Positions 24,643 to 33,700 of a stretch of 44,811 nucleotides of DNA are shown in pieces. Below the pieces are notes generated by a model. The model saw only the letters and a list, made by a program, of their open reading frames with translations. It did no database searches and was not told where the DNA came from. Each line of letters opens with the position of its first letter. Positions within the stretch are counted from its first letter, which is position 1. The stretch comes from Ramlibacter sp. Lineage in GTDB: Bacteria > Pseudomonadota > Gammaproteobacteria > Burkholderiales > Burkholderiaceae_C. The position numbers and the translations under genes were made by a program. The stretch spans positions 1 through 44,811 of the forward strand of contig JAJTCN010000056.1 of NCBI GenBank assembly GCA_021323335.1, in the 5' to 3' direction.

Positions 24643-26826
24643 TTACAGAGACAACGCACCGTCGCGCCCGGTCACGCGCACCAGGTGCGCCACGTCCAGG
24701 ATCAATGCGACGGAGCCGTCGCCCATCACCGTGGCGCCGGCGAGTCCCGGCACCTTGCGGAAGTTGGTCTCCAGGCTCTTCACCACCACCTGCTGCTGGC
24801 CGACCAGTTCGTCCACCAGCAGGGCGGCCTTGCAGCCGTCGGTTTCCAGGATCACCGCGATGCCGTTGCCCTGCTCGCGCGGGTTGCGCGGCGGGAACAG
24901 GCGCGCCAGGTGCAGCACCGGCAGGTACTCGTCGCGCACCCGCAGCGTGTCGCCGTGGCCCGGCAGCGCGTGCAGTTCCTCGCCGGTGACGCTGAGGGAC
25001 TCGATCACGCAGGCCAGCGGCAGCACGTAGGTCTCGCCGCCGATGGCGATGGTCATCGCCTCCATGATGGCCAGCGTGAGCGGAACGCTCACGGTGACGC
25101 GCGTGCCCTTGCCGTGCACCGACTGCAGGTCCACCGTGCCGCTGAGCGACTGGATGTTGCGCCGGACCACGTCCATGCCGACGCCGCGGCCGGAGACGTC
25201 GGTCACCGTCTCGGCGGTGGAGAAACCGGCCTCGAACACGACCTGCCAGACCTCGTGGTCGGGCGCGTCGGGCGCGATGGCGATGCCGCGACGCGCGGCG
25301 GCCGCGAGGATGCGTTCGCGGCTCATGCCGCGGCCGTCGTCGCTGACTTCGATGACGATGTTGCCGCCGCGCTGGCTGGCCTTGAGCGTCACCGTGCCGG
25401 CGGCGGGCTTGCCGGCCGCCAGGCGCACCTCCGGCGGCTCCAGCCCATGGTCGATGGCGTTGCGCACCAGGTGCGTCAGCGGATCGGAAATCTTCTCGAT
25501 CAGCCCGCGGTCCAGTTCGGTGGTCTCGCCGAACATCTTCAGCTCCACCTTCTTGCCCAGGCGCGCGGCCAGTTCGTGGACCACGCGCGGAAAGCGCTGG
25601 AACACGTTGGAAATGGGGAGCATCCGGATGGCGAGCACCGCTTCCTGCAGGTTGCGGGTGTGCCGCGACAGGTCGGCCAGGCCCGTGTTGCTGGCGTAGC
25701 GGCCGTCGTCGCCCGACTCGGCCAGCGTGCCGGTCCGCGCGAGCATCGCCTCGGTGATCACCAGTTCGCCCACCAGGTTGACCAGCAGGTCGATCTTCTC
25801 GGTCGACACGCGGATGAAGGTCGTCTCGTGCGCCGTCGGCATCAGGTCGTGCAGCACGTCGTGCTGCGAGGCGGCCGGTGCTGGCGCCGGCGTCGTCGCG
25901 GCACGGGCCTTGCGGAACTGCTCGGGCGTGACGAACAGGTCCACCGGCGCCGAGTCCTGGTGCTCCTGGGCCGCGAAATCGGCCGGCTGCGGCAGCGGGG
26001 TGCGCTCCAGGGCCAGGCGACGGAACTCGGCCGGGTCGACGAAGAACTCGTCGAGCTCGTGCGCCGCGGCCGATGCCGCAGCCGCCGCGGCCGCGTCGTC
26101 CGCGCTGGCCGGCGCGGCGGCCACCACCTCGGCGGGCGGCGCCGCCGCGGTCGCGAGGTTCTCGATGGCGACCAGTTCGGGCGCCACCACCAGCGACAGC
26201 ACGCTCTGCAGGTCCGCCATCGCGCCTTGCAACTGCACGTCGAAGCCGACGCTCCCGCCCTCGCGGTTGTCGACCACCGTGTTGCCGACGGCGCCCATCT
26301 CGGACAGGCCGGTCAGCATCATCTCCAGTTCGATCTCGTCGATCGGCGCCGCCAGCGGGCCGAGATGGACGCGGAAGTCGCGCGTCACCGGTCCCGACTC
26401 GCCGTCGCGCGCGTCGGTCGACGGCTGCGCCACCCGGTCGCGCAGCAGCGACTCGGCTTCGCCGGCGTCGGGCGCCTGCGCCAGCAGGCCGCGGCGGTGC
26501 AGCACCTGCGAGCGCAGCGTGTCGCCGGCCCGCAGCATGGCGTCGATGTCCTCGCCCGCGATGGGCCGCTCGCCCTTGCGCAGCAGGTCCAGCAGGTTTT
26601 CCTGCAGGTGCGTGAGCGCCGCGATCTCGGTGCAGCCCAGCATCGCCGCGCTGCCCTTGATGGAGTGCACGGCGCGGAAGATCGCGTTCAGGTCGTCCGG
26701 CGCGGGCGCGTCGATGTCCAGGCGCAGCAGGATCGCCTCCACATTCGCGAGGTGCTCCTGCGCCTCCTCGAAGAAGATGGTGCGGAAGGCGGCGGGATCG
26801 CCGAAGCTGGTGGCGGACTGGAACAT
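24643..26826 (-). CDS. cheA: Chemotaxis histidine kinase CheA
   Basis: This 727-residue kinase autophosphorylates in response to receptor state and passes phosphate to CheY- and CheB-type receivers. An N-terminal HPt domain has phospho-accepting H54 in FRAVHSIKGSAAMLG. A second region with an acidic, alanine-rich linker (about 150-330) may hold the response-regulator docking domain. The dimerisation helices start at RVSTEKIDLLVNLVGELVIT. The ATPase domain shows the N box HLVRNAIDHGLE and G box SDDGRGMSRE, and a CheW-like P5 domain ends the protein. No receiver is fused to the C terminus. The ATG at 26826 is 16 bases after the CheY-like gene. The identification is firm. Confidence 0.97.
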   Translation of the reverse strand: MFQSATSFGDPAAFRTIFFEEAQEHLANVEAILLRLDIDAPAPDDLNAIFRAVHSIKGSAAMLGCTEIAALTHLQENLLDLLRKGERPIAGEDIDAMLRAGDTLRSQVLHRRGLLAQAPDAGEAESLLRDRVAQPSTDARDGESGPVTRDFRVHLGPLAAPIDEIELEMMLTGLSEMGAVGNTVVDNREGGSVGFDVQLQGAMADLQSVLSLVVAPELVAIENLATAAAPPAEVVAAAPASADDAAAAAAASAAAHELDEFFVDPAEFRRLALERTPLPQPADFAAQEHQDSAPVDLFVTPEQFRKARAATTPAPAPAASQHDVLHDLMPTAHETTFIRVSTEKIDLLVNLVGELVITEAMLARTGTLAESGDDGRYASNTGLADLSRHTRNLQEAVLAIRMLPISNVFQRFPRVVHELAARLGKKVELKMFGETTELDRGLIEKISDPLTHLVRNAIDHGLEPPEVRLAAGKPAAGTVTLKASQRGGNIVIEVSDDGRGMSRERILAAAARRGIAIAPDAPDHEVWQVVFEAGFSTAETVTDVSGRGVGMDVVRRNIQSLSGTVDLQSVHGKGTRVTVSVPLTLAIMEAMTIAIGGETYVLPLACVIESLSVTGEELHALPGHGDTLRVRDEYLPVLHLARLFPPRNPREQGNGIAVILETDGCKAALLVDELVGQQQVVVKSLETNFRKVPGLAGATVMGDGSVALILDVAHLVRVTGRDGALSL

Positions 26827-26842
26827 CGCTTTTCTCCGCGCT

Positions 26843-27205
26843 TCAGATGAACTTGCCGACGATGTCCAGCATGCGCTGGGGATCGAAGGGCTTGGCCATC
26901 CAGCCGGTGGCGCCGGCTTCGCGGCCCTTCTGCTTGAGCTCCGGGCTGGCTTCGGTGGACAGCACGATCAGCGCCACCGGGTCGTAGTTGGGCAGCGCGC
27001 GCAGCTCGCGCACCAGCGTGACGCCGTCCATGCGGGGCATGTTGTGGTCGGTCACCACCAGGTCGAAAACCCGCGTGCGCGCCAGCTCCAGCGCCTCCAG
27101 GCCGTCGCCGGCCTCGGCAACCTCGTAGCCTGCGCCCTGCAGCACGGCGGCGACCATCGCCCGCATGGAGCGGGTGTCGTCGACCACCAGGATGGATTTG
27201 CTCAT
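26843..27205 (-). CDS. CheY-like single-domain response regulator
   Basis: This 120-residue stand-alone receiver begins MSKSILVVDDTRSMRAMVAA. Acidic D9-D10, phospho-acceptor D53 in LVVTDHNMPRMDG, switch serine in IVLSTEASPEL and invariant K105 in GWMAKPFDPQR are all present, so it should accept phosphate from CheA. It has no output domain and would act by protein binding, at the flagellar motor or on another target. The ATG at 27205 overlaps the stop of the double-receiver gene by 4 bases, and cheA follows 16 bases later. Flagellar and pilus genes are absent from the window, so the output cannot be assigned. No cheZ-like phosphatase is visible. Confidence 0.94.
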   Translation of the reverse strand: MSKSILVVDDTRSMRAMVAAVLQGAGYEVAEAGDGLEALELARTRVFDLVVTDHNMPRMDGVTLVRELRALPNYDPVALIVLSTEASPELKQKGREAGATGWMAKPFDPQRMLDIVGKFI

Positions 27206-28089
27206 GGCTTGCTGCTCCGGGATTTGTCGCGCTTGCGGCTGGAAGGAAGGAACTGGGCGATGACCTCGAGGAGGCGGTCCTCGTCGAGCGGCTTGGTCAG
27301 GTATTCGTCGCAGCCGGCGAGCGAGCCGCGCAGCTTGTCGAAGGGCGAGCTGCGGCTGGTGAGCATCACCACCGCGGTCTTCTTGATCGCCTGCTTGTTG
27401 GCCTTGATCAGCTTGCAGACCTGGTAGCCGTCGATGCCGGGCAGCACCACGTCCAGGAACACGCAGGTGTATTCGCGCGTGCCGGTCAGGCCCACGGCCT
27501 CCTCGCCGGTCTCAGCGAAGTCCACCTCGAAGTTGAAGGGCGCCAGCTTGGCCTTCATGAACATGCGCACCGAGGCGTTGTCGTCCACCACCAGCACGGT
27601 GTCGCCGAGGGCGCGCTTCTTGGCCGCGGCCGCGTCCAGCGGCGCGGGGGTGGCCGAGCCGCCGGCGCCGGAGCGGCCGGCGGCGCTGGCCGACAGCGTG
27701 CGCCCGAGCGGCAGCGTGCCGCCCTCGTCGTCCTTGCCGCCGCCCGACTTGCCGGTCGCCGCGCTGACCGTCTCCTCCAGGGCCTGCAGCAGGCGGGCCC
27801 ACTGCAGCGGCCGCGGCAGCAGCGGGAAGCCCATGCTGTCGACGCCCGCGCCCACCATCACGGCGGGCAGGTTGGCCCGCTTGCTGAGGGTGCGGAACTC
27901 GTTCATGGCCTCCGCGTTCTCGGCATCCACGAGGTAGATGTCCGCCGCTCCGGTCACGGTGGCTGCAGGGTCGTACTGCACGAAGCCGGGATCGCGCCGC
28001 GCGGCCAGCGCAAAGATGCTGGCGAGCATCGAGCGTTCCACGGGGTTGAACCCGATCACATCGACCAGGTATTGTTCATTCAGGGTCAC
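27202..28089 (-). CDS. Response regulator with degenerate N-terminal and intact C-terminal receiver
   Basis: The product has about 295 residues. The first 110 look like a receiver fold without the usual DD and phospho-aspartate pattern (PVERSMLASIFALAARRDPG, then ADIYLVDAENAEAMNEF), followed by a Gly/Ser/Ala-rich linker. The C-terminal receiver (about 155-285) is canonical, with VLVVDDNASVRMF, the phospho-site in CVFLDVVLPGIDGYQ, MLTSRSSPFD and YLTKPLDEDR. It resembles PilG/twitching-type regulators more than DNA-binding ones, and no output domain is seen. The GTG at 28089 overlaps the stop of the small kinase gene (GTGA), and its own stop overlaps the CheY-like gene. It probably connects the kinases to the chemosensory pathway. 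Confidence 0.85.
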   Translation of the reverse strand: MTLNEQYLVDVIGFNPVERSMLASIFALAARRDPGFVQYDPAATVTGAADIYLVDAENAEAMNEFRTLSKRANLPAVMVGAGVDSMGFPLLPRPLQWARLLQALEETVSAATGKSGGGKDDEGGTLPLGRTLSASAAGRSGAGGSATPAPLDAAAAKKRALGDTVLVVDDNASVRMFMKAKLAPFNFEVDFAETGEEAVGLTGTREYTCVFLDVVLPGIDGYQVCKLIKANKQAIKKTAVVMLTSRSSPFDKLRGSLAGCDEYLTKPLDEDRLLEVIAQFLPSSRKRDKSRSSKP

Positions 28090-28922
28090 GTAGTCCACCT
28101 CTGGCCCAGCAGGCCGAGCACCGCTTCCGCATCCGGCAGGCGGCGATTCACTTCCTTGCACAGCATCTTGTCCACCAGCGGCTGCAGGGCAGCCGCCGGC
28201 GCGGGCAGCCGCGGCGGCTGCGCCACCAGCTGCTGCGACAGCAGTTCCAGCACCGTCTCCCCGTTGAAGAGGGGGCGGCCGGACAGCATCTCGTGCAGCA
28301 GCACGCCCAGGCTGTAGACGTCCGCGGCGGGCGCGGCCGGCGCGCCCTGCAATTGTTCGGGGGCCACGTAGCGCGGCGTGCCGAGCACGCGGCCGTCGTC
28401 GAGCGACGCGCCTGCGCGCCCCGCTTCGGCCGCCAAGCCGAGGTCGGCCAGCACCAGCGTCCCGCTCTCGCGCACCAGGAAGTTGGCCGGCTTGACGTCG
28501 CGGTGCACCAGGCCCTTGCGGTGCAGCTGGGCGACGCCGCGCGCGGCCTGCTCGATCAGCTCCAGCGCTTCCTGCGCATCGACCCCCACGCTCAGCCGGG
28601 CCGCGAGGTCGCCGCCCGGGAGGTATTCCATGGCGAGCCACTTCCAGGCGCCGGCGCGGCCGTGGCCGTGCACCTGCAGCAGGTAGGGGCCGGCGGCGCG
28701 CGCGGCCAGGATCGATTCGCGCTCGAACGCGCACGCGCCCTGCTGCAGCTTCAGGGCCAGTTCACCGCGTTGGCGCAGGTGCTGGGCCAGCCAGACGGTC
28801 GACCGGCGACCCCGGCCCAGCGGGCGCAGCAGCCGGAAGCCCGGGACGTGCGGGGTCGGCTCGCGCTGCGCGGCGGCAGCCGTGGGTTGGAGCGATCCGA
28901 TGGCAAGCGTGGCGGAATGCAT
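28086..28922 (-). CDS. Serine/threonine protein kinase (Hanks type), soluble
   Basis: This 278-residue protein is almost entirely a eukaryote-like kinase domain. The glycine loop is LGRGRRSTVWLA (35-46) with two Gly retained, the ATP-binding lysine is K58 in LALKLQQG, the catalytic loop is HRDVKPANF (140-148), the metal motif is DLG at 160-162 and the activation segment ends in GTPRYVAPEQ. No membrane helix or PASTA repeat follows, so it is cytoplasmic. The ATG at 28922 shares its first base with the stop of the larger kinase gene, and the stop overlaps the response-regulator start. A substrate among the adjacent receiver or Che proteins is plausible but is inference. Confidence 0.93.
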   Translation of the reverse strand: MHSATLAIGSLQPTAAAAQREPTPHVPGFRLLRPLGRGRRSTVWLAQHLRQRGELALKLQQGACAFERESILAARAAGPYLLQVHGHGRAGAWKWLAMEYLPGGDLAARLSVGVDAQEALELIEQAARGVAQLHRKGLVHRDVKPANFLVRESGTLVLADLGLAAEAGRAGASLDDGRVLGTPRYVAPEQLQGAPAAPAADVYSLGVLLHEMLSGRPLFNGETVLELLSQQLVAQPPRLPAPAAALQPLVDKMLCKEVNRRLPDAEAVLGLLGQRWTT

Positions 28923-30556
28923 CACACCCCCAGCTGGGCCAGGTCGTCGAGCAGCAGGCGGGCCGAGGGATAGCGCTGTTCGCGGTCCTTGGCCATCATG
29001 CTTTCCATCACGTGCTGCAGGTGCGCCAGCTGCGGCGGCAGCAGCGGCACGGGCGCATGCACGTGCATGTGCAGCAGCTCCTGCGCCGAGCTCGCGTGGT
29101 AGGGCTTGCGGCCGGTGAGCAGCTCGTGGGCCAGCACGCCCAGGCTGTACATGTCGCAGCGCGCGTCCACCTGCTGGCCGAGCGCCTGCTCCGGGCTCAG
29201 GTAATAGGGTGTGCCGACGATGTCGCCGTCGCCGGTGTCGGTGATCTTCATCGACATCTGCTTGGCCACGCCGAAGTCGGCCAGCGCCAGGCTGCCGTCC
29301 TGCCGCAGCATCAGGTTGTCCGGCTTGAGGTCGCGGTGCACGATGCCCACCTCGTGGATCGCGCCCAGCCCGGCCGCCGTCTGCTTGATGTACGAGAGCG
29401 CCGTGGCGGTGTCGATGTTGCCGGCCTTCATGCGCGCGCGCAGGTCGCCCTGCGGGAAGTACTCCATGGCGATGTAGGCGTTGGACACGGAGAAGTCCTG
29501 GCGGAAGATGCGCGCCACGTTCGGGTGGTCCAGCTGCGCCAGCAGCGCGTATTCCTGGATGAAGCGCTGCAGGCCGTCGGCCTCCACGGCCTTCTCCATC
29601 CGCATCACCTTCAGCACCTGCGGTGCGCCGCCTTCGGCGGCCTGCGCCAGGAAGATCGACGCCATGCCGCCTTCGCCGATCTTGCGCAGCACGCGGTAGC
29701 CTTCGATCAGGAAGTGCATGCCCGACGCCGCGGCGGCCTGCTGCGCGGGCAGCGACGGCGAATGCGAATGTCCGGGCGCGGCCGCGCCGGCGGTGCGCTT
29801 GCGCGCCTGCGCGTTGTGCCGCAGCGACTCGCGCAGCATCTCGAACACGCGCGGCGGCGTGCTGGAGCCCTTGCGCGGCACCAGGCCCGTGACCTCGACG
29901 ATGTCGATGAAGCTGTTGTCCGGCAGGCTGACCGAGCCGATGCGGCCGCCCTCGGCCCGGCCGGCGGAAGCCAGCCGGGTGGCGGCCGACGTGGCGACGC
30001 TCCAGCCCAGGTCCATGGCCGTCACCTCCAGCAGGCGCGCCACTTCGACCGCTTCGCCCGCCGCATGAACCTTGCCGCTGCCGCGCCGCGACAGTTCGGC
30101 CACGCCGAGATGGACCCCGCAGGCCAGCGTCAGCATCGGCAGCCCGGAGAATTCCGGCCGGGCGGCCACCACCTGCGCCAGCTGCGTGGCGTCGTGTACC
30201 GCCAGGATCGCCGCGTGCAGGCCCCGCTGCGCGTGGTTGGGCTTTTCGTCCGGCTTGTTGTTGAAGACCGCCAGGATGGAATCGGGCCGGCGCTGCGACA
30301 CCTCGCCGCCGAGCTTCTGGACGGCTTCGGTCAGCATGCGGCGCACTTCGTTGACGAAGGACGCGGCGTGCTCCGCGCTCATCGCGTTGCACACGGTCGA
30401 GAAGTGGTGCAGGCGCGCGTAGAGGAAGGTGGAAACCGTGGCGGCAGGCTCGATGCCGCTCGGGTCCAGGGTGGAAGCCAGCTGCGACGAAGGCGCGAAC
30501 TCGCTGGACGCTACGGGCGCCACAACGGGGGAACGGGCTTCTACAGGTTGTCGCAT
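28922..30556 (-). CDS. Cyclase-like domain fused to serine/threonine protein kinase
   Basis: The product has about 544 residues. An N-terminal class III nucleotide-cyclase-like domain (about 38-240) is followed by a linker and a kinase domain from about 287. In the cyclase part the first metal aspartate is not seen (STFLYARLHHFSTV in place of an F-x-D-I-x-G-F pattern), while SQRRPDSILAVFNN keeps the second. It is therefore probably a regulatory, non-catalytic fold. The kinase has GEGGMA (294-299), K316, HRDLKPDN with D409, DFG at 427-429 and GTPYYLSPEQ, and looks active. The ATG at 30556 lies in an AT-rich stretch; an upstream in-frame start at 30715 is less likely. It is the first gene of the long kinase-che block. 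Confidence 0.88.
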   Translation of the reverse strand: MRQPVEARSPVVAPVASSEFAPSSQLASTLDPSGIEPAATVSTFLYARLHHFSTVCNAMSAEHAASFVNEVRRMLTEAVQKLGGEVSQRRPDSILAVFNNKPDEKPNHAQRGLHAAILAVHDATQLAQVVAARPEFSGLPMLTLACGVHLGVAELSRRGSGKVHAAGEAVEVARLLEVTAMDLGWSVATSAATRLASAGRAEGGRIGSVSLPDNSFIDIVEVTGLVPRKGSSTPPRVFEMLRESLRHNAQARKRTAGAAAPGHSHSPSLPAQQAAAASGMHFLIEGYRVLRKIGEGGMASIFLAQAAEGGAPQVLKVMRMEKAVEADGLQRFIQEYALLAQLDHPNVARIFRQDFSVSNAYIAMEYFPQGDLRARMKAGNIDTATALSYIKQTAAGLGAIHEVGIVHRDLKPDNLMLRQDGSLALADFGVAKQMSMKITDTGDGDIVGTPYYLSPEQALGQQVDARCDMYSLGVLAHELLTGRKPYHASSAQELLHMHVHAPVPLLPPQLAHLQHVMESMMAKDREQRYPSARLLLDDLAQLGV

Positions 30557-30774
30557 TTCGTTACATGCTAGCCGAGTTGCCGCGGCGTCCACAAGGAAAC
30601 ACAGGAACTTTCTCACGACGAACCTAAGTTGCAACGGATGGAGCGGCCGCCGCGCAACAGCGAACTTGTTACACGTTGCAGCTGCCCGCGGACCGTCCGC
30701 CGACCGGCCGCGCACGCACGACAGCCGGGCTTGCGGGTCCCGGCCTGGCCCGCCTGTTGCTACGATGAAGAAAT
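30557..30774. promoter_or_regulatory. Divergent control region between the kinase-che operon and the amidoligase operon
   Basis: This 218-base spacer must hold promoters for both long operons. On the minus strand TTGTGG and TAGCAT, 18 bases apart just upstream of the 30556 start, could be -35 and -10 boxes. On the plus strand TACGAT at 30761-30766, 8 bases before the ATG at 30775, could be a -10 box that gives an almost leaderless message. The dyad GCGGACCGTCCGC (about 30690-30702) and the AT-richer TTGTTACACGTTGCAGC near 30665-30681 are possible protein-binding sites. All are visual matches only. Confidence 0.4.
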
Positions 30775-33700
30775 ATGTCGATCCACGCCGCGCTGAACCA
30801 CGTCACCCATTACAAGTACGACCGGCCGGTGAACCTGGGGCCGCAGACAGTCCGGTTGCGGCCCGCGCCGCATTGCCGCAGCAAGGTCATCTCGTATTCG
30901 CTGCGGGTCGAGCCGGCCGGCCACTTCATCAACTGGCAGCAGGACCCGTTCGCGAACTTCCAGGCGCGGCTGGTGTTTCCGGAGAAGACGACCGAGTTCA
31001 AGGTGACGGTGGACCTGGTCGTCGAGATGGCCGTCTACAACCCCTTCGACTTCTTCCTGGAGCCGAGCGCCGACAAGTTCCCCTTCGAATACACGCCGGA
31101 GGTCGCGCAGGAGCTGGCGCCCTACCTCGCCTGCGAGCCGCTGACGCCGCTGGTCAAGCAGTACCTGCAGAAGGTGGACCGCACGCCGCGCGCCACCATC
31201 GACTTCCTGGTCGCCCTCAACCAGCGGGTGCAGGGCGACGTCCGCTACCTGATCCGCATGGAGCCGGGCGTGCAGACGCCGGAGCAGACGCTGGAGAACG
31301 CCAGCGGCTCGTGCCGCGACTCGGGCTGGCTGCTGGTGCAGCTGCTACGCCGCCTGGGCCTGGCGGCCCGCTTCGTCTCGGGCTACCTGATCCAGCTGAA
31401 GTCCGACGTCAAGGCGCTCGACGGTCCGAGCGGCACCGAAGTGGACTTCACCGACCTGCACGCGTGGTGCGAGGTGTACCTCCCGGGCGCCGGCTGGATC
31501 GGGCTGGACCCGACTTCGGGCCTGCTGGCCGGCGAAGGCCACATACCGCTGGCCTGCACGCCGCAGCCCTCGGGCGCCGCGCCCATCGAAGGCCTGATGG
31601 ACGAGGCCGAGGTGGAGTTCAGCCACCACATGCAGGTGACGCGCATCTACGAATCGCCGCGCGTGACCAAGCCCTACACCGAGGAGCAGTGGCAGGAGGT
31701 GCTGGCGCTGGGCGACGCGGTGGACCGGCAATTGCAGGCGGGCGACGTGCGCCTCACCATGGGCGGCGAGCCCACCTTCGTGGCGGTGGAAGACCGCGAC
31801 GCGGCCGAATGGAACACCGACGCGCTCGGGCCCACCAAGCGCGGCTTCGCCACCGAGCTGGTGCACAAGCTGCGCGACGAATACGGCAAGGGCGGCTTCC
31901 TGCACTTCGGCCAGGGCAAGTGGTACCCCGGCGAGCAACTCCCGCGCTGGGCGCTGTCGATCTGCTGGCGCGCCGACGGCCAGCCTTGCTGGAACGACCC
32001 GGCGCTGTTCGCCGACGAGCGCGAGCCGACCCGCTACACCGCGGAGGACGCGCGCCGCTTCATCCAGCGGCTGGCCGGCCGTCTCGGCATCACCGACCAG
32101 TTCATCCAGCCCGGCTACGAGGACGTCTTCTATTACCTGTGGCGCGAGCGCAAGCTGCCGGTGAACGTGGACCCCTTCGACACCCGGCTGGACGACGAAC
32201 TGGAGCGCACCCGCCTGCGCCGCGTCTTCGAGCAGAAGCTGGACGCGGTGGTCGGCTACGTGCTGCCGGTCGCGCCGGTCGAGAGCAAGAGCCCCGCGCT
32301 GCGCGGTTCCGTCTGGACCACCGGCCCCTGGTTTTTCCGCGACGACCGCATGTACCTGATTCCCGGTGACTCGCCCATGGGTTACCGGCTGCCGCTGGAG
32401 AGCCTGCCCTGGGTGGGCAAGTCGGACTATCCGTACCTGGTCGAGCGGGATCCGATGGCGCCCGCGGGTGCCCTGCCCGCCTACGACGCCCTGCGCGGGC
32501 GCTACGAACAGGGACCCGCCAGCATGCCGGGCGAAGCGCCGCGCGCGTTCCAGGACCGGCACGGGGACGACGTTGCTCCCACCGGCCGCAGTGCCGGCAG
32601 GGGCGCCGGCATGGACACCGGCCGCGCGGCCGGCGAAACCGTGCGCGAGCCCGACCGCTTCGAGTCCGCGCACTGGGTCACGCGCACGGCGCTGTGCGTG
32701 GAAGTGCGCGACCCGCAGCGTGCCAACGGGCCGAAGGCCGAACGCGAGCACGGCGGCAAGAGCGGCGCGCTGTACGTGTTCATGCCGCCGCTGGCGCACC
32801 TGGAGGAATACCTCGAGCTGCTCGCCGCCATCGAAGCGACCGCCGCGGACCTGGGCGTCAAGATCGTGCTGGAAGGCTACCCGCCGCCGCGCGACCCGCG
32901 CCTGAAGGTGCTGCAGGTGACGCCCGACCCCGGCGTCATCGAGGTCAACATCCACCCGGCGCACAACTGGCGCGAGCTGGTGGACCACACCGAGTTCCTG
33001 TACCAGGCCGCCTTCGAGACGCGCCTGTCGGCCGAGAAGTTCATGACCGACGGCCGCCACACCGGCACCGGCGGCGGCAACCACTTCGTGCTGGGCGGCG
33101 CCACGCCGGCCGACTCGCCCTTCCTGCGGCGGCCGGAACTGCTGGCCAGCCTGCTCCTCTACTGGCACAACCACCCGGCCCTGAGCTACCTGTTCAGCGG
33201 CCTGTTCATCGGCCCCACCAGCCAGGCCCCGCGCGTCGACGAGGCCCGCAACGACCAGCTGTACGAGCTGGAGATCGCCCTGCAGGAGATCGCGCGCAGC
33301 CGCAAGGTGCATGGCGGGTCCATGCCGCCCTGGATCGTGGACCGCACGCTGCGCAACATCCTGGTGGACGTGACCGGCAACACGCACCGCAGCGAGTTCT
33401 GCATCGACAAGCTCTACTCGCCGGACAGCAGCACCGGCCGCCTCGGCCTGCTGGAGCTGCGCGCCTTCGAGATGCCGCCGCACGCGCGCATGAGCATCGC
33501 CCAGCAGTTGCTGCTGCGCGCGCTGGTGGCGCGCTTCTGGAAGGACGGCTACCAGGCGCCGGTGACGCGCTGGGGCACCGAGCTGCACGACCGCTGGCTG
33601 TTGCCCAGCTTCGTCTGGATGGACATGAAGGACGTGCTCGCCGAGATGCGGCAGGCGGGCTTCGCCTTCGACGATGCGTGGTTCGCGCCGCACTTCGAGT

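Noticed and set aside
24640..26850. Plus-strand open frame across cheA
   Set aside because: It is antisense to CheA and has a His/Gln/Arg-rich composition with no domains.
20002..30556. Flagellar or type IV pilus motor cluster
   Set aside because: No fli, flh, mot or pil structural gene is present; only signalling components are encoded, so the output was left open.
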